Shown: positions 26,165-35,078, numbered from the stretch's first letter. The stretch is DNA of 39,309 nucleotides from a bacterium (GCA_020350885.1 CP070727.1:3118919-3158227), one strand, 5' to 3'. Numbers and translations: made by a program. The notes: generated from the sequence alone by a model not told the origin.

Positions 26165-27094
26165 TCACATCGATGGAGACGGGATGTATAGACGCCGTGG
26201 GAGTCCGGCATCGAGTCCATCTTCAAGTACTCCGAGAAAGGCCCGTACCGTCGAGGACAGGTACCGTCCTGCATAGAGGAATAATCCCAGGCGCCGTTCG
26301 AATGCAAGCCCTTTCACCCGGAGAGCCGCAACCGAACCCCGCTCGATCTCCCCCCGTACGATCTCGAGTGGAAGAATGGCGAGCCCGAGCCCCGAGGCGA
26401 CGAGATTCTTGATCGCTTCGGGGCTGTCGATCGCCATCGTAATACGGGGCATGACACCCCTCTCCCGCAGAACCGTCTCGATAATCGATCTCGTGATCGA
26501 CTCTTCATGAAAGGAGATGAAGGTGAAATCCGCCAGCATAGAGGTACTGACACTCCTTCTTGCGGCGAGCGGGTGGTCCGGTGGGGCGATGATCGCCAGT
26601 GACTCCCGAAAGATCGGATAGACCTCGAGCCCGGGGGGCTCCCCGGGCGGGAGCGTGCCAACCACGCAATCCACCAGGCCGGATTCGAGCTTCCTGAGCA
26701 GCGGTACCGTCGAGTCTATCTCGAGCTGTATGTCGATGCCGGGGTAGAGCCCGTGAAAACGGGAGAAGATCTCCGGCAACACGTACACGCTCGCCGCATC
26801 GATCGTCCCAAGGGAGATCCTACCCTTCGTGAGCCCGGTGAGATCCTTGATCTCCTGATACAGCTCACGCTCCAGACTCATGATACGCCGGGCATACTCC
26901 AGCACGACCTCTCCGGCGCGCGTAAATGTGATTCTGCGGCCCTGGAGATCGAACAGCCGCGTGCCGAGCTCGTCCTGGAGCTTCTTGAGGCTTATACTGA
27001 CCGCCGGCTGCGTTATGAAGTTCGCCGACGCCGCAGCGGTAAAGCTCCGGTGCTCTGCTAGGGAGACGAGGTATCTGAGTGCTCTGATATCCAT
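26165..27094 (-). CDS. LysR-family transcriptional regulator
   Basis: A protein of 309 residues. The N-terminal winged helix-turn-helix is intact (RALRYLVSLAEHRSFTAAAS, then QPAVSISLKKLQDELGTRLF). It is followed by the linker helix and two substrate-binding-like subdomains (ISLGTIDAASVYVLPEIFSR, LAIIAPPDHPLA, LVASGLGLAILPLEIV). The ATG has no clear Shine-Dalgarno site; the leader is only about 17 bases and AT-rich. It is divergent from inositol-3-phosphate synthase and in operon with the monophosphatase. By the usual LysR rule it probably regulates itself and the divergent gene. The effector is unknown; an inositol or sugar phosphate is a guess. Confidence 0.95.
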   Translation of the reverse strand: MDIRALRYLVSLAEHRSFTAAASANFITQPAVSISLKKLQDELGTRLFDLQGRRITFTRAGEVVLEYARRIMSLERELYQEIKDLTGLTKGRISLGTIDAASVYVLPEIFSRFHGLYPGIDIQLEIDSTVPLLRKLESGLVDCVVGTLPPGEPPGLEVYPIFRESLAIIAPPDHPLAARRSVSTSMLADFTFISFHEESITRSIIETVLRERGVMPRITMAIDSPEAIKNLVASGLGLAILPLEIVRGEIERGSVAALRVKGLAFERRLGLFLYAGRYLSSTVRAFLGVLEDGLDAGLPRRLYIPSPSM

Positions 27095-27110
27095 AATAAT
27101 TATTTATATT

Positions 27111-27124
27111 TTATATTAATATAA
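27111..27124. repeat. 14-bp perfect palindrome over the lysR -10 box, possible LysR operator
   Basis: TTATATTAATATAA reads the same on both strands and covers the -10 hexamer of the candidate lysR promoter. An operator here would let LysR repress its own gene. The region is AT-rich, so chance is not excluded. Confidence 0.45.
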
Positions 27125-27146
27125 TAAATTTGATTTATTCTGTCAA
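27118..27146 (-). promoter_or_regulatory. Candidate sigma70 promoter of lysR-suhB
   Basis: On the minus strand, TTGACA (27141-27146) and TATATT (27118-27123) are 17 bases apart; the -35 is perfect and the -10 is one base off. The transcript would start near 27111, about 17 bases before the lysR ATG. Confidence 0.7.
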
Positions 27147-27158
27147 TGCCGCTATCGT
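27130..27158 (+). promoter_or_regulatory. Candidate sigma70 promoter of inositol-3-phosphate synthase gene
   Basis: TTGATT (27130-27135) and TATCGT (27153-27158) are 17 bases apart. Both hexamers flank the -35 box of the divergent lysR promoter, so the two promoters overlap face to face. The leader would be about 130 bases. A TTGACA at 27167-27172 has no matching -10. Confidence 0.4.
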
Positions 27159-27294
27159 GGTGCCGGTTGACACTGGAAAAGGGCATTCCGACACACGTAT
27201 CGAGAAAGAATCCGGTGAATGCGGATCAAGCAGTCACCTGGATACAGTGTGGCGACACATGGATTAACGACCGTCTCGAAACAGAGGAGGAGCA

Positions 27295-28608
27295 ATGAAG
27301 ATCACGAATAAACCGACGAAGCCCAAGGGCAGGCTCGGCGTGCTCATGCCGGGAATAGGAGCTGTCGCAACAACCTTTATCGCAGGGGTGGAGAGCGTTC
27401 GGAGGAATCTCGCCAAACCGTACGGGTCGCTCACGCAGATGGGAACCGTCCGGCTCGGGAAGCGGACCGAGAACCGGATCCCCGCGATAAAGGACCTCGT
27501 CCCCCTTGCCGAGCTCGATGATCTCGTCTTCGGCGGCTGGGACATCTTCGAGGACAACTCGTACGAAGCGGCGCTCAAGGCGGGCGTGCTCGACAAGGAA
27601 CTCCTCGATCAGGTCAAACCATTCCTCGAGGGAATCAGACCCATGAAGGCCGTCTTCGACCAGAAATACGTAAAGAAGCTCTCCGGTAACTGGGTGAAGG
27701 AGGGAGAGAGCTGGTATGACCTCGCAGAGCAGCTCATCGAGGATATCGACTCGTTCAAGAAACAGCACGGTTGCGACCGTCTCGTTATGGTATGGTGTGC
27801 GAGCACCGAAATCTTCATGAAGCCCTCACAGATTCACCAGGAACTCGCTTCCTTCGAGAAGGGGCTCAAGAAACGTAGTCCGGAGATCGCACCGAGCATG
27901 GTCTACGCCTATGCCTCTATCTCGGCCGGGGTGCCGTTCGCAAACGGAGCACCGAACCTTACGACCGATGTGCCGGCCCTCATAGAGCTCGCCAGAGAGA
28001 AGAATGTCCCCATCGCCGGGAAAGACTTCAAGACGGGACAAACATTGATGAAAACGATCCTGGCACCCGGACTCAAGGCACGGCTCCTGGGACTGAACGG
28101 CTGGTTCTCCACGAACATACTCGGAAACCGAGACGGCGAGGTGCTCGACGATCCTGAATCGTTCAAGACCAAGGAGGAGAGCAAGCTCTCGGTACTCGAA
28201 TACATCCTTCAGCCACAGCTTTACCCGGAGCTGTACGACGATTTCTATCACAAGGTGCGGATCAACTACTACCCGCCCCGCGGCGACAACAAGGAGGGTT
28301 GGGACAACCTCGATATCTTCGGATGGCTCGGATACCCGATGCAGATCAAGATCGACTTCCTGTGCCGGGACAGCATCCTGGCCGCACCGATCGTTCTCGA
28401 TCTCGCACTCTTCATGGACCTGGCCCAGCGGCTCGGAATGAGGGGTATACAGGAATGGCTCTCGTTCTATTTCAAGAGTCCGATGCATGCACCGGAGCTC
28501 TATCCTGAACACGACCTCTTCATCCAGCTCATGAAACTGAAAAACACGCTGCGCTACATCCAGGGTGAGGACCTGATCACGCACCTTGGTCAGGAATACT
28601 ACGATTGA
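27295..28608 (+). CDS. ino1: Inositol-3-phosphate synthase (myo-inositol-1-phosphate synthase)
   Basis: A protein of 437 residues with a strong GAGGAGGAG site before the ATG. It converts glucose 6-phosphate to inositol 3-phosphate with tightly bound NAD. Family marks are GVLMPGIGAVATTFIAGV (NAD site, about 15-32), GGWDIFEDNSYEAAL, the substrate loop NGAPNLTTDVPAL, the catalytic-Lys region GKDFKTGQTLMKT, and the conserved NGWFSTNILGNRDG. IKIDFLCRDSILAAPIVLDL near the C-terminus is also typical. The divergent lysR-monophosphatase operon would complete the two steps to free inositol. Possible uses are inositol phospholipids or osmolytes (inference). Confidence 0.96.
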   Translation: MKITNKPTKPKGRLGVLMPGIGAVATTFIAGVESVRRNLAKPYGSLTQMGTVRLGKRTENRIPAIKDLVPLAELDDLVFGGWDIFEDNSYEAALKAGVLDKELLDQVKPFLEGIRPMKAVFDQKYVKKLSGNWVKEGESWYDLAEQLIEDIDSFKKQHGCDRLVMVWCASTEIFMKPSQIHQELASFEKGLKKRSPEIAPSMVYAYASISAGVPFANGAPNLTTDVPALIELAREKNVPIAGKDFKTGQTLMKTILAPGLKARLLGLNGWFSTNILGNRDGEVLDDPESFKTKEESKLSVLEYILQPQLYPELYDDFYHKVRINYYPPRGDNKEGWDNLDIFGWLGYPMQIKIDFLCRDSILAAPIVLDLALFMDLAQRLGMRGIQEWLSFYFKSPMHAPELYPEHDLFIQLMKLKNTLRYIQGEDLITHLGQEYYD

Positions 28609-28696
28609 GCAGCGTATGATGGATGGGCTGATACGGCCCCGCCGGTTCTGGTCAGCGCTTGAACCTCGAATCGAACTGCTTCTCCCGCTTCACGCC

Positions 28697-29380
28697 TCAC
28701 TCACTCCCGGCGGGTCGCTGTTCGGCAATTTCGGAGAGACTTCGTAGCAGACCGAAGCAAACCAGCTTGTCTCCCGGTTCGATACGCTCGGCCGCTTTTG
28801 GTGTTGTGATGATGTGGAATCCCCTCTTGATGGCGAGCACCAGGATATCCCGCCCACTCAGGTTGGACTCGTAGAGCTGCCGGCCTGCGAGGTCGTGCTC
28901 CGGTGTCACGGTCAGCTCGACGATCCCGTAGCCGCTCGCGAGCCTTATGATCTCACTGAACGCCCCCATCGAGAACAGTTTCATCTTCGACAGGCGCTTC
29001 TCGATAAAGCTCTCCAGAAGGTTGTCGAGCCCCCTCGCAACGGAGAAGATCAGCAGCGCCAGGGCCGCAAGCCCGATGATTCCCAGCTTCGTCAACGACT
29101 CCGTCAGCGTCACACCGCGAAAGGAGAGAATGAGCATCGCAACCGTCGAGATGATACCGATGTTGCCCAGAATCATCAGAGCCTTTATGATCTTACGGCG
29201 CTTGTAGTGATTCACGATATTCTCTGCCTCGGTGGTCGTGAATCCCGTGCCCGTGAAGGCGGAGAGCGATTGAAACGCGGAGGTTTCCTTATCCAGCCCC
29301 GTCATACGTAAAGCAATCGCCCCAACCTTAATGATCAGGGCGGAAAATAATATTACGAGAATTAGTGCAACAATAGACAT
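28697..29380 (-). CDS. Small Trk-like membrane protein with TrkA-C domain
   Basis: A protein of 227 residues. Residues 1-110 hold about three hydrophobic helices, with FQSLSAFTGTGFTTTEAE at 36-53 between the first and second. This loop resembles a Trk/Ktr filter segment (compare SAFCNAGFS in the KtrB of this window). A link helix follows, and residues about 150-225 are a TrkA-C (RCK-C) ligand-binding domain: GIVELTVTPEHDLAGRQLYE, GRDILVLAIKRG, then EPGDKLVCFGL. Its role in ion transport is suggested by this layout but not proven. The ATG follows CGCAGG; a better GGAGGTG lies 18 bases upstream, further than usual. It lies 52 bases downstream of htrA on the same strand. Confidence 0.85.
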   Translation of the reverse strand: MSIVALILVILFSALIIKVGAIALRMTGLDKETSAFQSLSAFTGTGFTTTEAENIVNHYKRRKIIKALMILGNIGIISTVAMLILSFRGVTLTESLTKLGIIGLAALALLIFSVARGLDNLLESFIEKRLSKMKLFSMGAFSEIIRLASGYGIVELTVTPEHDLAGRQLYESNLSGRDILVLAIKRGFHIITTPKAAERIEPGDKLVCFGLLRSLSEIAEQRPAGSE

Positions 29381-29432
29381 CCTGCGGTTTTGTATTTACA
29401 CCTCCTTCACCGGCCCTCACCCGGCGCCGGTC

Positions 29433-30917
29433 CTACGATCGCACGATTATATACAGATGAGAGCCATTGCGATAGACGAGGAGGAGGACCTTATCGCCCC
29501 TGACACGTTCGATCAATCTGAAGAAATCCTGCAGGTTATCGACTTTCTTCCTGTTCACCTCGGTGATAACGTCACCCTCTCGAAGACCCGACTCGATGGC
29601 AGAAGAATTCGCCTCCACCTCGGTGACAATCACGCCGCTGACATCGTCTGGGATATCGAGACGGCTGCGGTAGTAGTCGGTGAGGTCGTCGAGATCGACT
29701 CCCGCAAAGATCGAGGGGACTTCCTCACCCTCTTCTTCCTCGGCCCGCTCGGCCGTATCGGGATGCTCACCGACCCTCACGTTCAACTTCTTCGCCTTGC
29801 CGTCCCTGAGCACAATGATCTCTACCTTGGTGCCGGGTTCCGTCTCGGCCACCATCTTTCTGAAGGCGTTCATGTCTTCTACCTCGTTGCCTTCATAGGC
29901 GATTACCACGTCGCCCCGCTCCATGCCTCCCTTCATTGCGGGGCTGTCGTCGACGACCTCGGCAATAATCGTACCCTTAGCCTCCTCGAGCTCGAATAGC
30001 TCGGCCATCTGCTGCGTGACATCCTGTATCGAGACACCGAGCCATCCCCGGATCACTTTACCGTGCATGATGATGCTTCGCATGACCGAATAGGCGAGAT
30101 CGATCGGTATAGCGAATCCGATTCCCTGGTTACCCCCGCTCCGGGAGAGAATGGCGGTGTTTATCCCCACGAGCTCGCCCCTCGCATTGATGAGGGCTCC
30201 GCCCGAGTTTCCCGGATTGATGGCTGCATCTGTCTGGATGAAGTCCTCGTAGTCCACCATCTGGAGGTTCGCGCGGCCGAGAGCACTTACGATTCCCATC
30301 GTTACGGTCTGGCCTATCCCGAACGGGTACCCGATGGCCAGCACCGTCTCCCCGAGCCGCAGCTCGGCGGAGCTCCCGAGATTGAGCGCCGGAAGTTTCT
30401 CCGCCTCGATCTTGAGCACCGCCACGTCGGTACGGGGATCCGATCCCACGATCTCGGCATCGTACTCGCGATCATCCGGCAGAACGACCGAAACCTCCTC
30501 AGCCTTGTCTACGAGATGGTTGTTTGTGAGGATGTAACCGTCGTTGGTGACGATGACACCCGAACCGAGGTTTCGCTCCACCCGCTCGCGTGGCACGTTG
30601 TTGCGCCTGAAGAACTCATCGCCGAAGAAACGTCTGAAAAAGGGATCCGAGAAAAAGGGATGCATCATACCTTCTCGTGTCCGCACCACCTTCTTCGACT
30701 GGATATTGACGACCGCCGGTACCGCCCGTTCGACCATATCGGGGATACCCTCGAAGAAACGCTCCTGGGCAAGCGCCTGCGGTACGAGGATGCGTTCGTG
30801 GAGTGCCACGGGGGAATCGGATGAATCCCCGCGACCCACTGCCAACCCCATGAGAAACACGGCGGAGGCGATGACCAGACAGGTGATCCAAACCTTGTAT
30901 CTGTTTATATTCTTCAT
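29433..30917 (-). CDS. degP: HtrA/DegP-type periplasmic serine protease with two PDZ domains
   Basis: A protein of 494 residues with a GAGGAGG site before the ATG at 30915-30917. A signal anchor or signal peptide (VWITCLVIASAVFLMGLAVG) is followed by a trypsin-like domain with the triad His134 (TNNHLVD), Asp164 (DPRTDVAVLK) and Ser238 (NPGNSGGALI). PDZ1 (about 275-365; GWLGVSIQDVT, MERGDVVIAYEG) and PDZ2 (about 400-490; GVIVTEVEANSSAIESGLREGD) follow. Between them is an acidic linker (ERAEEEEGEEV). It should degrade or hold misfolded envelope proteins. An ECF-like promoter lies upstream. The symbol marks the family; DegQ or DegS-like roles are not excluded. Confidence 0.95.
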   Translation of the reverse strand: MKNINRYKVWITCLVIASAVFLMGLAVGRGDSSDSPVALHERILVPQALAQERFFEGIPDMVERAVPAVVNIQSKKVVRTREGMMHPFFSDPFFRRFFGDEFFRRNNVPRERVERNLGSGVIVTNDGYILTNNHLVDKAEEVSVVLPDDREYDAEIVGSDPRTDVAVLKIEAEKLPALNLGSSAELRLGETVLAIGYPFGIGQTVTMGIVSALGRANLQMVDYEDFIQTDAAINPGNSGGALINARGELVGINTAILSRSGGNQGIGFAIPIDLAYSVMRSIIMHGKVIRGWLGVSIQDVTQQMAELFELEEAKGTIIAEVVDDSPAMKGGMERGDVVIAYEGNEVEDMNAFRKMVAETEPGTKVEIIVLRDGKAKKLNVRVGEHPDTAERAEEEEGEEVPSIFAGVDLDDLTDYYRSRLDIPDDVSGVIVTEVEANSSAIESGLREGDVITEVNRKKVDNLQDFFRLIERVRGDKVLLLVYRNGSHLYIIVRS

Positions 30918-30966
30918 GTTAAACCTCCTCGCAATGCAGTAGAACCACCCCTGCCACACCCCCCAT

Positions 30967-30994
30967 TCTTACAGTGAAATAAGGTGAAAGTTCC
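30967..30994 (-). promoter_or_regulatory. Possible ECF/sigmaE-type promoter of htrA
   Basis: On the minus strand, GGAACTT (30988-30994) is the exact -35 element of enterobacterial sigmaE promoters, including degP. It is followed after 15 bases by GTAAGA (30967-30972), a poor match to the -10 (GTCTAA). The transcript would start about 43 bases before the htrA ATG. Confidence 0.4.
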
Positions 30995-31049
30995 GAAAGT
31001 TACTCTGCACAGCTCGAAACGTAATTCACGGAGCCCGTTCCGGCGAGCC

Positions 31050-31250
31050 CTACCTGTACGTCTCGATGAAACGTTTGAACGACCGGTCCCATGTCTTTTC
31101 CACATCGTCGGGAAACACACAGGCGGGGAGCTCCCGGTGACTGAGATGATACTGTAAGCATTCACAACAGTTACCCATACGAGGACATCCCTGATAGGTG
31201 CAGTTGCATGATTCCATATTCCGTTTCAGCTTTTCGCAGTCGATCGGCAT
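31050..31250 (-). CDS. DUF6485-type small Cys-rich protein
   Basis: A 66-residue protein with a strong TAAGGAGGACG site before the ATG. It has eight Cys (5, 15, 17, 22, 28, 29, 31, 44) in the order CNCTYQGCPRMGNCCECLQY and LPACVFP, then an amphipathic end (TWDRSFKRFIETYR). This is the layout of the family I know as DUF6485, cytosolic and uncharacterised. Metal or Fe-S binding is inferred from the Cys pattern. The gene stands alone, divergent from the C25 peptidase, with about 130 bases to the htrA start downstream. Confidence 0.8.
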   Translation of the reverse strand: MPIDCEKLKRNMESCNCTYQGCPRMGNCCECLQYHLSHRELPACVFPDDVEKTWDRSFKRFIETYR

Positions 31251-31275
31251 CGTCCTCCTCCTTACAAAGTACCGA

Positions 31276-31304
31276 AGTATACGGAAAATACACCCTTCTT
31301 TCCA
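31276..31304 (-). promoter_or_regulatory. Weak candidate promoter of the DUF6485 gene
   Basis: TATACT (31276-31281 on the minus strand) lies 17 bases from TGGAAA (31299-31304). The -10 is good and the -35 matches 4 of 6 bases. The predicted leader of about 20 bases contains the strong Shine-Dalgarno site. Confidence 0.25.
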
Positions 31305-31334
31305 GTAAAAAGGATTCCAGCGATATTCGTTTTA

Positions 31335-31343
31335 TGATATAAT
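31335..31343 (+). promoter_or_regulatory. Extended -10 promoter of the C25 peptidase gene
   Basis: TGATATAAT is a perfect extended -10 element (TGn-TATAAT). No good -35 lies upstream, which extended -10 promoters tolerate. Transcription would start near 31350, about 37 bases before the peptidase ATG. Confidence 0.45.
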
Positions 31344-31386
31344 TACTAACCGCATACAACATTAGAAGGAGCTGGACTGCGAGCGA

Positions 31387-34300
31387 ATGATACTGCGAAC
31401 AGCGTCGGTAACTTGTATTCTTTTCCTACTCACCGGCGACGCCCTCACGGGCACCTTGATCAAGACGGTCGAATTCGAGCCGCCCCTGTTCGATCGATCG
31501 GCCGAGGGTATTACCATTGCTGTACATGGATGCCGGAATATTGCACATCCGGGCGCACCGGTGTTACCGGTGTACACACTATCCATGTTACTACCGCCCG
31601 GTGAGGTCATAACCGATATACGGATCCAACCCGAACACACCATCACGCTCGACGGCACATTCGAGATCGTTCCGATGGCCGCACAAATCCCCCTGGGTCT
31701 GGGCACTGCCGGAAAACCTCTGCGTGACAACGCCATCTACCGGTCACATCAGCTATACCCGCCGGAGACGGGTACACTCGTGGCCGAGGAACGCTACGCC
31801 GGGCTTCGGATCGCATTCATCAATATCTATCCCTGCCGCCTGACACCGGCTTCGGGAAAGATAACCTTCTCCCCTTCGGTCACCGTCGTTATCGATACAG
31901 AAACACTATTCAGCAAGGGAATCAGGCCGCCGCCGCTTCGGGCCGCACATACGGCCAGGGTGCTTCGCCGCATCGTCCACAATCCTGAGACGGTGGATTG
32001 CATCGTACCACGGGAAACGAGATCCCAACAGCAGACAAGTCCGAATGATCTCTTCCCGTACCTGATAATCACGAGCCCTGCGCTGGTCACGAGCTTCCAG
32101 CCGCTCGCCGATTTGAAGACCTTCCAGGGTCTCCGGGCGCGTATCGTCGACCTCGACTGGATCGATACAAACTTAACGGGTGCAGATACTCAGGAGAAGA
32201 TCCGGAATTGCATCATCCTTGCCTACGAAACCTGGCAGACGGAATACGTACTACTCGGTGGTGACGACGAAATCATACCCCACAGGGGCTTTTACACGAA
32301 GGTCGGGAACGAGATAGAGACGGACATTATATCCGATCTCTACTACGCCGCTCTCGACGGCAACTGGAACACCGACGGTGATGCATATTTCGGTGAGCCG
32401 GGCGAAGAGGATCTTCTACCGGAGGTCACTGTTGGAAGGCTGCCTGCCGACTCTCCCATCGAAGTCGCCAACTTCGTATCGAAACTGATAGCTTACTCCC
32501 TCACGCCGGTCGCAACGCAATGCCCCACCGCCCTCATGGCGGGAGAACTGCTCTGGTCGATCGAAGGCGAGGACACTTGGGGCGGCGATTACAAGGACGA
32601 GATTCTCAATGGATCGACCAGCCATGCTACAACGACAGAGGGTATTCCTGCATGGTTTACCTGTTCCACCCTCTACGATCGTGATCGCGGGACGAGCTGG
32701 AACGCATCACACCTCATCCCACTGCTCAACAGCGGACACCATCTCGTAAATCACATCGGCCACGGCAATCTATACACATGCATGAGGCTGACACCGGCCG
32801 ACATTTCATTCATCACGAACAGCGGCCTCGATACAACATTGTTCGTCTGTTACTCGCAGGGATGTTATCCGGCATCCTTCGATAATCGCGACGACGCCGG
32901 TGTTGTTCACCCTGATGATGCCATCGGCGAGGAGTTCGTCGTCTCACCCGCCGGAGTGGTCGCCTTTATCGGCAATACCCGTCTCGGGTGGGACTCTCCG
33001 GGTTCGACCTGTGGTGTGAGCCAGTTTTTCGATCGGCAGTTCTTCGACGCAATCTTCGGCGAGGGGATCACGTTGATCGGCGAGGCATTCGACGACTCGA
33101 GAATCGACAACATACCCCTGATCCCGTACGCGGCCGTTCGTTACGTCATGTACGGGATGTGCCTGCTCGGGGATCCGGCGATGCATATATGGAGAGACTC
33201 GCCTCACACCCTGACCGTCACTCACGATACCATCATGGTACTCGGCCAGAACACCCTTCCGGTGACGGTAGAGGGTACGAGCGGTCCTGTCGAAGGCGCC
33301 CGTGTATCGCTCTACTGCGATGCCCAAGACATATATTGTACATCCACAACCGATATACTGGGTCACGCATTGCTCGAGCCGCAATCCACGGAGATCTGCC
33401 AGATGCTTCTCTCCGTGCAGGCACCCGACCACTTTCTCTACACAGACACCGTCTCGGTTGTGGACTCGATCTCGGCCATGCTCACCTTGACGTTTATCTC
33501 TCTGGACGATGACTCCCTCGGAGCTAGCCTCGGCGATGGGGACGGGGTCCTGGAAAACGGCGAGACGGTGGAAGTGAGCATAGCCATCGGTAATGTCGGA
33601 ACTGCGACGGCGAAGGAAGCCGAGGTTGTCCTTACATGCCTCGATCCGTTTGTGACCATATCCAACAATACGTGCACCATCGGTGATATTCCACCACGTG
33701 CATATATCATCAAAGACTGCGCATTCACCTTGGCACTCGATTCCCACGTACCGAATGGCCGGAGTATCGAGCTCGAGCTGGAATTCAGGGCTCTCGAGGG
33801 AAGCTGGAGCGAACAGCATGCCCTCAACGTCGTTGCTCCGGACCTCGTTCTCGAATCATGGACCGTTACCGATACGATCCACGGAAACGGTAACGGCTGT
33901 CTCGAGGGATGGGAGTTTCACAATATCAACTGCACGTGGCGGAACAACGGCAGCATCGATCTCGTATCCCCGTGCGTAATGATCTCCATCCCGTACGGCT
34001 CTTGGGCGACAATCATTAAACCGGCGGTACAACGGTCCGTGATACCGATGGGTGGAACACTAAGTACGGAGGGTGAGCTCGAATACTTTGTTCATGAATT
34101 CACGCCCCCGTTTTCGGACATCACGATATACCTTTCCCTGCGGGGAGATAATATACCCATGCTAACCGAAACGCTGACCGTTACAACATGCGGTACATCC
34201 CTGGACGACTCGGTGAATGCGGCAACTCCATGGAGTCATGCTGCATACATAGGTATGGATGGATGGCACATAACCCTAGAGAGGTACCTCTCCCCACCCC

Positions 34301-35049
34301 AGAGCTGGAAATGCGGCAATATCTCCCCCGAGCTGTACGATAATATGATGGACGCAGCCCTGATTTCGCCCCCCCTATGCCTGCACGACAACTCGGTATT
34401 GACATTCTGGCATTACATGGATGCAGAGGCCGGTGAGATCTATCCCTACTGGGCCCAAGATGCGGGCGTATTGGAGATCTCTACCGATGACGGTGAAACG
34501 TGGCAGATCGTCAATCCCGTAGGTAATTATCCCTGCAGGGCGAGCGCTTCGAATACAATCTTTCTCGATCCATACCAGCGGTGTTACTCCGGGCAAATAG
34601 AATGGGAGCAGGCTGAATTCGATCTCTCCTCATTTCACGGACCGGCACTCATCAGGTTCCATTTCGCCAGCAACGAACAGTTCGGTTACGAAGGATGGTT
34701 CATCGACGATATCCGGTTGACAACAGAGCATCCGACAGATGCCGGTGAGGATGATACACCACGCTTACATTTCGTGAATGTCCTCGCACCGGCTTTCCCC
34801 AATCCCTTCAATCCCGTAACCACCATCCCCTTCGAGGTCGCCGCACCATCCCCTGTACAGGTGCGGATCTACGATGTGTCGGGGCGCCTTGTTACAACAC
34901 TGACTGATCGCCTCATTGATGCGGGACGCCACCAGGTGATGTGGAACGGGACCGACCGCCACGGCCGGCAGGTCTCGAGCGGTGTCTACTTCTGCCGTTT
35001 GACAATCGGATTCTATACAGCCACCCAGCGGATCGTGCTGGTACGGTGA
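31387..35049 (+). CDS. Secreted C25 (gingipain-like) cysteine peptidase with FlgD/T9SS-like C-terminal domain
   Basis: A protein of 1220 residues with signal peptide MILRTASVTCILFLLTGDAL. Residues about 60-190 look like a propeptide. The C25 domain starts near LFPYLIITSPALV (about 220) with the first part EYVLLGGDDEIIPHRG. The catalytic dyad is His459 in NHIGHGN and Cys493 in YSQGCYPASFD. Ig-like or CARDB-like beta domains follow (GDGVLENGETVEVSIAIGN, GNGCLEGWEFHNINC), then a MAM-like stretch (about 1000-1115). The last 80 residues are the sorting-like Ig domain FPNPFNPVTTIPF, QVRIYDVSGRLVTTL, SSGVYFCRL. It should be exported and surface-attached. No T9SS genes are in the window. The start has GAAGGAG about 15 bases upstream, which is rather far. 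Confidence 0.9.
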   Translation: MILRTASVTCILFLLTGDALTGTLIKTVEFEPPLFDRSAEGITIAVHGCRNIAHPGAPVLPVYTLSMLLPPGEVITDIRIQPEHTITLDGTFEIVPMAAQIPLGLGTAGKPLRDNAIYRSHQLYPPETGTLVAEERYAGLRIAFINIYPCRLTPASGKITFSPSVTVVIDTETLFSKGIRPPPLRAAHTARVLRRIVHNPETVDCIVPRETRSQQQTSPNDLFPYLIITSPALVTSFQPLADLKTFQGLRARIVDLDWIDTNLTGADTQEKIRNCIILAYETWQTEYVLLGGDDEIIPHRGFYTKVGNEIETDIISDLYYAALDGNWNTDGDAYFGEPGEEDLLPEVTVGRLPADSPIEVANFVSKLIAYSLTPVATQCPTALMAGELLWSIEGEDTWGGDYKDEILNGSTSHATTTEGIPAWFTCSTLYDRDRGTSWNASHLIPLLNSGHHLVNHIGHGNLYTCMRLTPADISFITNSGLDTTLFVCYSQGCYPASFDNRDDAGVVHPDDAIGEEFVVSPAGVVAFIGNTRLGWDSPGSTCGVSQFFDRQFFDAIFGEGITLIGEAFDDSRIDNIPLIPYAAVRYVMYGMCLLGDPAMHIWRDSPHTLTVTHDTIMVLGQNTLPVTVEGTSGPVEGARVSLYCDAQDIYCTSTTDILGHALLEPQSTEICQMLLSVQAPDHFLYTDTVSVVDSISAMLTLTFISLDDDSLGASLGDGDGVLENGETVEVSIAIGNVGTATAKEAEVVLTCLDPFVTISNNTCTIGDIPPRAYIIKDCAFTLALDSHVPNGRSIELELEFRALEGSWSEQHALNVVAPDLVLESWTVTDTIHGNGNGCLEGWEFHNINCTWRNNGSIDLVSPCVMISIPYGSWATIIKPAVQRSVIPMGGTLSTEGELEYFVHEFTPPFSDITIYLSLRGDNIPMLTETLTVTTCGTSLDDSVNAATPWSHAAYIGMDGWHITLERYLSPPQSWKCGNISPELYDNMMDAALISPPLCLHDNSVLTFWHYMDAEAGEIYPYWAQDAGVLEISTDDGETWQIVNPVGNYPCRASASNTIFLDPYQRCYSGQIEWEQAEFDLSSFHGPALIRFHFASNEQFGYEGWFIDDIRLTTEHPTDAGEDDTPRLHFVNVLAPAFPNPFNPVTTIPFEVAAPSPVQVRIYDVSGRLVTTLTDRLIDAGRHQVMWNGTDRHGRQVSSGVYFCRLTIGFYTATQRIVLVR

Positions 35050-35078
35050 TAAGGATCCGGAAGGAATCCTCCCCGCAA

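Noticed and set aside
27167..27172. TTGACA as a -35 box for the inositol synthase gene
   Set aside because: No -10-like hexamer lies 16-18 bases downstream.
27826..28584. 252-codon open frame on the minus strand
   Set aside because: Antisense to inositol-3-phosphate synthase, whose assignment is secure.
32944..33819. 291-codon open frame on the minus strand
   Set aside because: Antisense to the C25 peptidase and without recognisable domains.
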